Shown: piece after piece, positions 44,667 through 54,144 of the stretch | Numbering within the stretch: position 1 is the first letter of the stretch | Layout of the letters: each line of letters opens with the position of its first letter | Origin: Acanthamoeba castellanii str. Neff | Taxonomy: Eukaryota > Discosea > Longamoebia > Acanthamoebidae | NCBI RefSeq assembly: GCF_000313135.1 | Contig: NW_004457363.1 | Span: 48,669 to 112,668, forward strand | Reading direction: 5' to 3' | DNA length: 64,000 nt | The notes under the pieces: generated by a model | The model's input: only the letters and a program-made list of their open reading frames with translations | Told to the model about the DNA's origin: nothing | Database searches by the model: none | Program-made: the position numbers and the translations under genes

Positions 44667-45882
44667 TTGTACGCTCCTATTTCCTCCCGCTGGATCCACA
44701 CTCCTCAGGATACTGATACTACTGATGTCTCGCCAGCGCAATCGCTTAAGGAGCTTCGGGCATTGATTGCCGAAATTGAAGCAGAGGTGGGCTCCGAGGT
44801 CCGGCACTCACCACCAGCTCCCCTCATCGAGCACCATCGTTCGTTCCTCACGCGGGTGCATCTGCAGACAGAGGCACAACAGCCCCAGGCTCAATCAGTG
44901 GCGGCGCCTCTGGAGGCAAACGTAGCGCGTCTTAGCACGAGCGCAGAGAAGGAGGCCACGGCGAACGTTTCGAAGCAAGTCGCGCCCAAGAAGAAGCAGG
45001 AGAAGGCACCCAAGCAACCACCCAAGCCGGCTGTCAGCAGGGACCCCTTCGAAGATGCTACACTACAGGTTCGCGACCACCATCCTTCTGCTCCATCTAA
45101 ACCAAATCCATCAGCTGCACCCTTCTAACGACGATGCGTGCAGGTGGCGCAAGTGCAAGTCGTAGAGCGCCACCCCGATGCCGATTCGCTCTACGTGTGC
45201 CAGGTCGCGCTCGGGGAGGAGACCAGACAGCTCGTACAAGCTCCCTCTACGTCCCCCCACCGGGAAGCTCACACTCCCGCTCTTTTGCAGGTGACAGGCC
45301 TGGTGAAGTACTACTCGGTCGAGGAGCTGCAGGACCGACTGATCGTGGTCATTACCAACTTGAAGGCGAGCAAGGTGACTAGTAAACACTTACATTCTAT
45401 TTGTTTATTGTATTTAATATATTTGTGTTTTGTTTTTCCATAGCTGCGCGGCAAGGAGAGCAATGCGATGCTGCTCGCGGGCGACGACAGCGCCACCAGC
45501 AAGCAGGGGCTTGTCAAGCTCCTCGCTCCCCCGCAGGGTGCGGAGGTCGGCGACAGGTAACCACACCAACGTTCTGTAGCTGAGCCCTGGTGGAAAATCG
45601 GGCAAGCGTCTTACTTCGTTCCTGGGTTAGGGTGTATCTGGAGGGCCAGCAGCCTAGCGCCGATCCTGCTGCTTGCCTCAACCACAAGCAATGGGGCAAA
45701 GTGGTCCCCGAGTTCGCTGTTGTGGGTATGATAGCATGGTTGCGGTTGTTTTTGCTGCTGCTGCTAACTTGACTTTCCTCGTACCGCAGGCGGAAAGGCA
45801 ACGTACAAGGGCCAAGTGCTGGTTACCAAGGACGGCCCTCTGACCGTGCCCGATCTGCCCGATGGCTCTGGCATCCACTGAT
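44667..45882 (+). CDS. AIMP1/EMAPII/Arc1p-like tRNA-binding protein
   Basis: A tRNA-binding cofactor of aminoacyl-tRNA synthetase complexes. The N-terminal part has a helix (LKELRALIAEIEAEVGS) and a Lys/Pro/Ala-rich linker (QVAPKKKQEKAPKQPPKP). The C-terminal part is the EMAPII/tRNA_bind OB fold: VAQVQVVERHPDADSLYVCQ, the ELQDRLIVVITNLKASKLRG core, SNAMLLAGDDS, GDR|VYLEG, WGKVVPEF and GGKATYKGQVLVTKDG. It ends DGSGIH before TGA at 45880-45882, with AATAAA about 13 bases later. The start is not resolved: the frame is open from 44667 but begins with TTG, and an ATG at 44643 is in another frame, so an upstream exon may exist. The C-terminal half of a TyrRS is an alternative, but no catalytic domain is present. 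Confidence 0.8.
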
Positions 45883-46390
45883 GTGCACAAAATCACAATA
45901 AATGAGGTACTCGCCTCTTCATCTCCTTTTTAGTATTTTTTTAAAAAAATCTTTTGCTTTATTGTGCAACTGACTTACCATACCTGTTTAAGTCACTGTT
46001 TTAATTGTGGTTTTGGTGTCACGTCACGCCATGCTGAGCTTCAAACTTTCTTCTTCTTCTGCGCAGCTTGATCTTAACTTGCTGGGTCACGGTGTCCTTG
46101 TGTCACCACGGGATTCGGAGTGGAATCAAACGGTACCTGCCCATGCAAGCCCTGTTCGGCGTGTGCGCGCGGTGGTCAGACACATGGTGAGATCGACGTG
46201 AAGCGGGTCCATCTATGGTTGGTGCCCTTTGCGGCAAAGTGCTGGCCTGCGGCCCAATTCTTGCCCGGGTTCTTATAGCGGGGAAGGCGGCCCCTGTTTC
46301 ACTTCTTCACCGCTACAATCCAACCACTCGAGCAAGCTTGCTCGTATCGAAAGCAACCAATCAACCATCCACCAAGACGAAGACATCAAC
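45883..46390. other. Intergenic region with membrane-glycoprotein promoter
   Basis: AIMP1-like 3' UTR (AATAAA near 45897) followed by the upstream region of the Ser-Pro-stalk gene. The block 46209-46281 contains CCATCTATGG, GCGGCAAAG, TGCGGCCC and TATAGCGG in that order. The paralogue on the other strand at 57890-58001 has the same four words in the same order. Confidence 0.6.
46209..46281 (+). promoter_or_regulatory. Conserved upstream module of Ser-Pro-stalk gene 1
   Basis: CCATCTATGG (46209-46218), GCGGCAAAG (46231-46239), TGCGGCCC (46248-46255) and TATAGCGG (46274-46281). CCATCTATGG ends 172 bases before the ATG; in the paralogue the distance is 174. TATAGCGG may act as the core element. 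Confidence 0.55.
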
Positions 46391-47763
46391 ATGCGCTGCG
46401 CGTACACTGCAATGCTCGTGTCCGCCTTGGCCCTTCTGCTGCTCGCCTCTGGCGTAGCAGCTCAGAATCCCACCACCTACCTTACCGCCTATCCTGCCCA
46501 GACAACCACCAGTACCTATCGCACACGCACGCACACGCACGCACACGCACACACACACGCACAGGCCCACACACACGCACACGCACACACCGCAAGTGCT
46601 GATTTTGCATGTGGTCTCAGACTGTAGCGGTTCGCCCTACACGATCACGGCGCAGGCGTGGGAGATCGCCCAGTGCGTCTACACGGTCAAGTATACCGTG
46701 CAGGGCCGGCCCGGCCTCTCCGACTTTGGCTTCGGGTACGTTCCATTCGCACCCACCCTCGTTCACACCACCTAACCTTGCCACGTCATCACATCTTTTT
46801 TCAACCAATCAGACTGGGGACGAGCACGCGCTATGTCTCAGTCACGGGCTGCACCACCCAGTGGTACAGCACCGGCGGTAACGGCAACCAGTGCTACGGG
46901 ACCTACGGGAACTGGGAGACTACCACCGGCCTGATCAAGATGAACAGCGACCTCGGGTGCGCCCAGAACGCCACGTTCTGGATCACCGCCTCGAAGGCCA
47001 CGCTGGTCCAGGGCGGCACCGTGTCGTGGAAGGGCGGCAACACCTGCTGGACCTGCGACGACGTGCCCTACGTGCTAGCCAACAGCCCCGACGCGAGCTG
47101 CCCCGCCTGGATGCCACCCTCGCCCTCGCCCTCCGTAACGCCCTCGCTCTCGCCGACGCCCTCTATCACGCCCTCGCCCTCTCCCTCTGTCACGCCCTCG
47201 CCCTCTGTCACGCCCTCGCCCTCTGTCACGCCCTCTGTCACGCCCTCTGTCACGCCCTCTGTCCCTCTGTCACGCCCTCGCCCTCTGTCACGCCCTCTGT
47301 CACGCCCTCTGTCACGCCCTCGCCTACCACATCGCCCTCTCTCTCGCCCTCGGCCTCTACAACGCCCTCTCTCTCGCCCTCGGCCTCTACAACGCCCTCT
47401 CTCTCGCCCTCGCTCTACGTAACGCCCTCGCTCACGCCGTCGCCTCCCACATCGCCGAGCATCTCGGCCTCCCCGTCGGCTTCGCCTTCGTACGTCGTGC
47501 CCAAGGGCGGCGACTCGAGCAATACGGCGGCGATCGCGGGCGGCGTGGCCGGCGGCGTGGCGGGCCTCGCGGGCCTGGCGGCCCTGGGTGGACTGGTGGC
47601 GGGCGGCGGCTACCTGCTCTACCGCTGGATCAACCGGGCCAAGCTGCCGGCCGAGCCGGCGTCGGCCCTGGACGCCCCACAATCGACGGCCGTGGGCGAC
47701 AACGCGCTGTTCCAGGAGAGCAACGTCATGCAGCCCAACGCCCTCTTCGCCGACGGCGTGTAA
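46391..47763 (+). CDS. Type I membrane glycoprotein with Ser-Pro stalk (paralogue 1)
   Basis: Function unknown. A signal peptide (MRCAYTAMLVSALALLLLAS) is followed by NPTTYLTAYPAQTTT. The conserved ectodomain contains SPYTITAQAWEIAQCVYTVK, QGRPGLSDFGF and STRYVSVTGCTTQWYSTGGN. It continues with GLIKMNSDLGCAQNATFWIT and WKGGNTCWTCDDVPYVLANS, which carry a CWTC pair. A long SPSVTPS-type stalk follows, likely heavily O-glycosylated. The membrane helix (AIAGGVAGGVAGLAGLAALG to GGGYLLYRW) leads to a short tail with DNALFQESNVMQPNALF. The frame slips near 47265 within the repeated stalk: both flanking frames are conserved in the paralogue at 56497-57817, so an indel in the repeat is likely. A polyadenylation-like ATAAAATAAA follows. 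It may be a surface receptor or adhesin, but this is inference. Confidence 0.8.
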
Positions 47764-48071
47764 GGAAGGTAGTTCAAGAAGTCATCAACTTCCCTGTTGT
47801 GATTTAGAGATTTTATTGCTAGTGCGATTTTGTTGTTTGTACATAAAATAAACATGTGACATTTAAATATTATTAATTATTGAGAGTGCTTGAACTGGAA
47901 AAGGTAGAGAAGGGCTTGCCTTTCTGGAGATGTGCAGTTCGGGAGTTCCCCCCTTTGACCACTTGCGCTAGAGCGCAGCACAAAACAATACAATCTCCCG
48001 CAGCAGCCTTCAAGATCTCTGCGATTTACTTTTTTTTCCGTTCATCTACGGCACGTAGAACGTCGACATAG

Positions 48072-50680
48072 ATGTGGAACAGATGGAGGGCGGGGATGGG
48101 CTTTTTGTTGCTCCTGACCCTGCTCAACTTCTACAGCCTCTCCCTACGCTCCTCCTCACACAACTGCTTCGTCTTGGACCCGGCCACCGCGGCCGCCTTC
48201 CTCGCAGCCCACGCCAACGCAGCCGCTACCGCAGCAGCTGCCGCAACCGACACCGGCGTTACGCGAAGCTCAAGCCTGCCTTCTCCTTCTTCACTGCCTC
48301 CTCTTCTTTCCGTTAGCAAAGGTGGAGCCCAACAGCCGCCACAGGTCCAGATCGTTGGTACTGTCAAGCGCGTCCTACCGACCCCACTGCCCTCCGTGCC
48401 CGTGCCATCGCCGCCGCGTGCAGTCGCCGTGGCGCTGCCGGGTGGCGGCCAGACGATGTGGCCGCCGCCGAGCAATGCCAGCCGCACGGCGCTGTCGCTG
48501 ACCCTCACGCGGGCTGCCATTCACGCCCATTACGCCCAGATGACCGTACGTGCGACACGGCAATACGCACGACACGACACGCACGACACGCACGACACGC
48601 ACAGAACACATGACACTGCGCACGAGACATACTCATCTTGAGCGACGTTGGTGGCTTCAGGACCACGCGTACTATAACGCGAGCGTCAATGGCGACCTCT
48701 ACGCTCCGAGGAAGTTGCCGGTGCAGACCATGTCCGATGCTTCGATCTACACCCTGTGGACTGGTACACGCACGACACACGACACACGACACACACGACA
48801 CACACGACACACACGACACACACGACACACACGACACACACGACACACACGACACACGACGCACGACGCACGCACACACGCACAACTTGACACGACACAA
48901 ACAAACAGATGGTCGCGTGAACAGTACGGGCAAGGCGTACCTGCTACACTGCGTCCATTTTGACCCGTTCTGCGCCGACATGACCAACGAATCGCTCTTG
49001 GCGCTCTACGACCGCCGCTACGTGCCGCCGCGCTACCACCCGTCGGTCCGCGAGGCCGCCACGGTCTACTTGACCCAACGGCTGGCCAAGCCCCTCGGGC
49101 TCGCCCTGAACCGGAGCGACTGGGAGCAGGTCAAGCGCTTCCAGCGCGGCGTCAACACGCTGCCGCCTGCCGTGGCCGTCATCTACGACGGCTGGGTCAC
49201 CCGGGCCGGGTCGGTGCTCAACACCGACGTGTTCATCCCCACCTTTCCCGAGAGCACCAACCTCACCACCTTCTACCGCGATTTCTTTCTCCCGCCGCCC
49301 GCCAACCAGACCAAGCCGCTCATCGTCCAGTGGGTGCCGGTGCGCGAGGTGGTGGTCATCGCCCACGTGCACCAAAACATGTTCTGGCACTGGGTGGTGA
49401 GCGAGCTCTACCGCATCTTCCTCCTGGTGCCCTATCTGCAGGCCAACCCCGACGTCTACGTCCACATGAGCATGGGCAACAAGGTCCTCGAGCTGGACTT
49501 CCTCCGCATGCTCAACATCTCCACGTACGGTGTGCGTGTGCGTGTGCGTGTGCCTGTGCGTGTGCGTGTGCGTCAGCGTGTGCGTGTGCGTGTGCGTGTG
49601 TGTCTCGTGTGCGTGTGTGTCGTGTGTGTCTCACTTTGCCTTGTTGCTTTGTTTTGTTTTGTGCAGTGACAGGATGATCTCGGCGCAGTTCGTCAAGGCG
49701 GAGGTGATCTACTACACCCAGTTCATCAGCCGCGATGACGTGCCCTCGCTGGGCGTGAGCCAGTTGGTCGGCCACCAGATCTGGAACGCGCTCGGCCTGC
49801 CCGCCGACCAGCGCACCAGCGTCCTGGCCCTGCCGCCGCCGCCGCCGCAGGCCAAGGCCCCACATGTGTGGGAGGTCAACATTCTGTGCATCGTGCGGAC
49901 CAACCGGTACAAGGGCCGCATGATCGCCAACTACGACGAGCTCAAGGCGGCGCTGGCCCAGCTGGCCCGGGACTACCCGCGCAAGCTCACGCAGCGGGGC
50001 GTCACCGACCAGTCGGTCGACATCACCTTCGACGAGCACCTGCCCAACGGGACCCTGCCGCTCACCATGGCCGCCTACGCGCACGCCGACGTCATAATCG
50101 GCCCACACGGCGCCGGTGCGCAGTCTATTTATATTATATTTCTATTTCTATTTCTATTTTATTCCTAATTGTTAACTGACTTCGTTTTTGTCGCTAGGGT
50201 TTGCGTACCTGTCTGCGGCGAGACCCGGAGCCCACGCGATCGAGGTGAGTCGCACGCATTCGCACGCGCGCACGCGTCTGACGGAGGGTCGTGGAGAGGA
50301 AGGGATTGTTTGGCGCTGGCACTCACTCCCCAACACTTGTTATGTACGATGCCGCAGTTGATCACCTCGCGCCACCTTAATCCGCTGACCTCCGCCCGAA
50401 AGGGGCTGGCCTACCACGGCGTCGTCGCTCCCTTCACCACCAACGGTACTCCTCCCCTCCGATTATAATCACCCACGCCACCTCATGACACGCACCACAC
50501 ACACACACACACACACGACGCACACGACACACACACACACACACGCACGCACACGACACACATGATGCACACACAGGGACGCTTCCGACAACCAAGGATA
50601 TGAACTTCCACGCTGACGTGCCGCTCCTGATCAGCATCGTCGAGGCCGCCCTCGACGACCGCTTCCTTCCCACTAATTAA
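48072..50680 (+). CDS. GT61-family glycosyltransferase (EOGT/DUF563-like)
   Basis: A predicted Golgi or ER type II enzyme that adds a sugar to protein or glycan acceptors. The ATG at 48072 starts MWNRWRAGMGFLLLLTLLNF, a signal-anchor. A Ser/Pro/Ala stem precedes the catalytic region. That region has GKAYLLHCVHFDPFCAD, ESTNLTTFYRDFFLPP, VHQNMFWHWVVSELYRIFLL (the family HNxxHW-like element), NILCIVRTNRYKGRMIAN (I-x-R region) and AAYAHADVIIGPHGAG|FAYL (the GPHGAGL motif). It ends TTKDMNFHADVPLLISIVEA to DRFLPTN. Introns at about 48547, 48766, 49527 and 50500 are nearly pure CGACA/GTGCGT repeat. Donor and acceptor specificity (GlcNAc versus xylose) cannot be told from sequence alone. Confidence 0.8.
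48770..48870. repeat. CACACACGA tandem repeat in GT61 intron
   Basis: 9-mer ACACACGAC repeats fill the intron between DASIYTLWTG and DGRVNSTGKAY. Stop-free in all frames. Confidence 0.95.
49528..49630. repeat. GTGCGT hexamer repeat in GT61 intron
   Basis: GTGCGT runs begin only five or six bases after the 5' splice site (GTACGGTGTGCGTGTG) of the intron following LRMLNIST. Confidence 0.95.
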
Positions 50681-50810
50681 ATCTATTCCACCACTTTTCC
50701 CTCTCTCCCACGCGTGTGTGCGTGTCGTGTCGTGTCGTGTCGTGCGTGTCGTGTCGTGCGTGGCGTGCGTGTGTCGTGAACGTGTGCGCATGTATTGGGG
50801 AAGGGCATGA

Positions 50811-52327
50811 TCAGAACAAGAGACGGGAGAGGACAAAGACAAAGAGAACGCCAAAGACGATCACCAGCGCCTGGTGCCGCTGCAGGAGGCCCTCTACCCC
50901 ACCGACGGCTGCCTGGTGGTGGCGCTTCGCCGCCTGCGCGACCACCGGCGCCTGGGCTTGCTCGGCGCTGCGCACCGTCGCCGCCGGCTTGGCGGGCTCC
51001 TTCGGCGCCTGGGCCTCTTGGGCCGCCGCCGCCGCTCTCTTCTCCTTTTCTACTCGCTGGGCCTCCGCCGCCGCTGCTGCTGCCGCCGCCTCGTCAGCCG
51101 CGGCCCTCTGCTTCTTCTCCTCCTCGGCCTGGGCCTGGGCCTCTTCCTGAGCTCGCTTGGCGGCCGCCAGGCGCTGACTCTCCGCTTCTTCCTGCTGCCG
51201 CTGCTGCTGCTCTTCCCTCTCCCTCTCGGCCTGGCGCGCTTCATCGAGCTTGCGCGCCTGCGCCTGCGCCTCCTCAGCCTGCGCCTCCTCTTCGGCACGC
51301 AGCTTGCGGGCGGCCTCTTCCTTCTCCTTCTCCTCCTTCTCCTTCTTCTCCTCCGCCGCCGCCTTCTCCTTCCTCTTTCGCTCCTCTTCCGCCTCCGCCT
51401 CAGCCTTCTGCTGCTGCTGACGGGCCTCTTCCTCCTCCCTCTGTGTTCGCTCGCGCTCCCTTTCTTCGTCGGCCTCGGCCGCAGCGGCCGCTGCCCTCTG
51501 CTTCGCTTCCTCGTCGTCCTCCGGTGCGGCCGCAGCGGGCTCGGACTCGGGGGCCTCGGGCTCGGGCTCGGCCTCAGGTGCTGCGGAGGCGGCGGGGGCC
51601 TCGGCCTCGTGGGGCATGCCCCGTTGTATGGCCTCGTAGGTCTGGTCCCTGTGCATGAGCGACGCGAAGAAGTACTGGAGGACACCGCACACCGCACACG
51701 CACCCACAGAACGCGACACGACACGACACGACACGACACGACACGACACATGATAGTTTCTGTCAGCACCGCTACTACTCCGTGGCGGTGGCGGCAAGCC
51801 CGCACCTTCTTGTTGTCCTTGGTCACGACCAGCATGGCGTTGGGCACGACGCAGGCCGTGTTCTGTTTCTCCAGCATCTTGATGTCCTCCAGTCTCAATT
51901 GGATCTATCGAGCGCGTGTGTCGTGTCGTGTCGCGTGTGTCGTGCCGTGGTAAGAACATGTTCTGTTTTCATATTTATTATTATTAGTTATTATTATTTC
52001 TATTTTTGTGCATAGCAAAGGGCAACGAGCTAGGGCAATACCTGGGTCTTGCGGGAGAGGATCTTGGCGTGGAAGCACAGATGGTGGGAGGTGACCCACA
52101 AGTGACCCTGCTGCGGCACTCCATGCGTGCTCTCCGCGTAGGCGCACGAGCAATCTTGTTGGAATGGATTGGAGTGTAGCGAGATTGAGAGATGGAGCGA
52201 GCCCCAAAAATGCGTGTTGGGCTACAAAAAAAAACATCACAAAAGAATTTGGAGTGTTACCTTCGATGATCTCGTCGTCGGAAGACAGACCGGGGAAGTG
52301 CTTGCGCAGCTTCGCGTGGGCGGACAT
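50811..52327 (-). CDS. GRAM-domain, coiled-coil, tail-anchored protein
   Basis: A predicted membrane-contact or lipid-sensing protein. The ATG at 52327 starts MSAHAKLRKHFPGLSSDDEI, the typical GRAM lead-in. The GRAM core continues over exons: DCSCAYAESTHGVPQQGHLW, VTSHHLCFHAKILSRKTQ, LRLEDIKMLEKQNTACVVPN, AMLVVTKDNKK and YFFASLMHRDQTYEAIQRG. About 230 residues of Glu/Ala/Lys/Gln coiled coil follow. The C-terminal hydrophobic anchor is ALVIVFGVLFVFVLSRLLF with almost nothing after it. It lacks the VASt/START-like domain of Lam/GRAMD1 proteins, so lipid transfer is not implied. Introns at 51700-51780 and 51905-51950 carry CGACA repeats. It converges on the GT61 gene and diverges from the pantothenate synthetase gene. 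Confidence 0.82.
51713..51749. repeat. CGACA pentamer repeat in GRAM-gene intron
   Basis: About seven copies of ACACG between the exons encoding VVTKDNKK and YFFASLMHRD. Confidence 0.9.
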
Positions 52328-52556
52328 GACGTTTTGGTTTATTGCTTTTTCTGCCCCCGCAACCACGTCGTGCGTCTTCCGAAGCGCGAGTTCAAATCCT
52401 GCCTCTTGCTAATTCCAACAGCTGGCCAGCAGTCCTGCGAGCACCTGGCAGTACTTTAGCTCCATGGCTACCCCCTTGCCCCAGCACGTCTGTGCACTGC
52501 CTGCCTTCTGCAAACCATATTATCTTAACATTACTTTGCCTACGTGGCAAAGGCCA

Positions 52557-52563
52557 TATAAAA
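52557..52563 (+). promoter_or_regulatory. TATA box of pantothenate synthetase gene
   Basis: TATAAAA in GGCCATATAAAACAAAG, 39 bases before the ATG at 52603. With initiation about 30 bases downstream, the leader would be very short (about 10-20 bases). The 52328-52602 spacer is shared with the divergent GRAM gene. Confidence 0.65.
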
Positions 52564-52602
52564 CAAAGAAGATAAAAATACAAAAATACAAAAACAACAG
52601 AC

Positions 52603-53943
52603 ATGCAGAGGCGAGTGAAGGTGGTGCGGGAGGTGGCAGAGGTGCGTGCGCTGCGCGAGGCATGGAGGTGCGAGGGCCGACGCGTGGGTTTCGTTCCCAC
52701 CATGGGCGCGTTGCACGCCGGCCACATCTCCCTCATCTCCCACGCTCTGCCTCACTCCGATGCGCTCTTCTGCTCCATCTTTGTCGTACGACCACCACCC
52801 TTCTCCCTCAACCATCTCTCCTTTGCTCATCTCTGTATTGGGGGGGGGGGCATGCCACCAGAACCCAACCCAGTTCGGGGTGGGCGAAGACTTTGACAAG
52901 TACCCGCGCGACGTGGCCAAGGACGTGCTGGCCATCGAGCAGGGCTTGAGCGCAGCGGCTGCTGCCCAAGGGGGACGGCGGCCGCGACGTCGAGGCGGTG
53001 GTGTTCGCCCCCTCGGTGCGGGAGCTCTACGGCGACCGCTTCAGCACGCGTGTGGATATCGGGCTGATGGCCGACACCTCCGAGGCCCACGCGCGGCCTC
53101 AGTTCTTCTCTGGCGTGGCCACCGTCGTGTCCAAGCTCTTCAACATCACCCAGCCCCACCGTACGCCTCTTCATCCTACATTTTTTTTTCAAGACCCTCA
53201 CGGCTGACACCTTCTACATTCTACATTTGACATCTTCTTCTCTTCTACTACATCTTCTGGTGAACGTTGCAGGCGCCTACTTTGGGCAGAAGGACGCCCT
53301 GCAGTGCGTGGCGGTGCGGCGGTTGGTGGAGGACCTCAACTTCGGGCTTGAGGTGGTGGTGTGCGACACCCTGCGCGAGGCCGACGGCCTGGCGATGAGC
53401 TCGCGCAACGTGCGTTGCACATCCACACCTTTTGCCCTCACCCCTCGCATAGTAGCGAGTGCGAATCCGTCAGCGCGAGCTGACCATTGATGTGTTGTGT
53501 CGTTGCCAATGTGTGCCGCAGGTGTATCTCTCGGCCGAGGAGCGAAAGAGGGCGCCCATCCTGTACAAGGCCCTCTGCGCTGGACGGAGCCGCTATCTCG
53601 ACGGGGAACGCAGCGCACAAGAGATCATCAAGTGCGTGTCGTGTCGTGTCGTGTGTGTCGTGTCGTGTCGTTTCGCGTGTTGTGTTGCCGTTGATAGTGT
53701 CGAGGTGGAAGCTCACTCATCAGGTGATTGACCAGGGCGACGAAGGAGGCGTTGGAGAAGGGAGAGGACTGGTGGGCGGCTGGTCCGCCGCGGCCCGAGG
53801 TGCAGTACGTGAGCATCGCCGATGCGGGGTTCGGGCACGAGCTGGACTACATCGACCCTAAGGGACCCGGTGCCTTCCTCTCCACCGCCGTTCGTCTCGG
53901 TTCCACCCGCCTCATCGACAACGTAGTCCTCCCGCCACTGTGA
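52603..53943 (+). CDS. panC: Pantothenate synthetase (pantoate-beta-alanine ligase)
   Basis: Joins pantoate and beta-alanine with ATP, the last step of vitamin B5 synthesis. It starts [38 protein letters not shown] has the HxGH nucleotidyl-transferase motif. Then come [75 protein letters not shown] (FGxKD, where the Lys contacts phosphate) and DGLAMSSRN (the KMSKS-equivalent loop). It ends [15 protein letters not shown], with VQYVSIAD shortly before. Five exons. The frame breaks near 52955-52965, between AIEQG and the in-frame [19 protein letters not shown]; one missing base would explain it. All catalytic motifs are intact, so I expect a functional enzyme. Confidence 0.92.
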
Positions 53944-54144
53944 ATATTTGAATTGAATTCCAACCCAACAGGTTTACACGAAATTTCTTTCATTTCTGAC
54001 TGAAATATCATCGAATAATTGCAGCATATTCTTCATGCTAGCTTCCGATTGGCCATTCCTTGTTTCGTGTAGCATACAAAGCCACCAAGAAGAAGACGAT
54101 CCAGAATTTTAGAACACATATTGGAATAGAAGAAGAAGAAGAAG

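Noticed and set aside
48550..48990. Long Cys/Arg/Val or Thr/His/Asp repeat proteins on both strands
   Set aside because: They are translations of stop-free simple repeats inside an intron of the GT61 gene. The exons on both sides join without them.
50874..51953. Leu/Arg-rich plus-strand frame across the GRAM gene
   Set aside because: Antisense of the Glu/Ala coiled coil; it has no domain and spans the introns of the real gene.
52380..52412. tRNA T-arm-like word GAGTTCAAATCCTGCC
   Set aside because: The flanking bases do not form a T stem with consistent pairing, and no matching acceptor, D or anticodon arm is present upstream.
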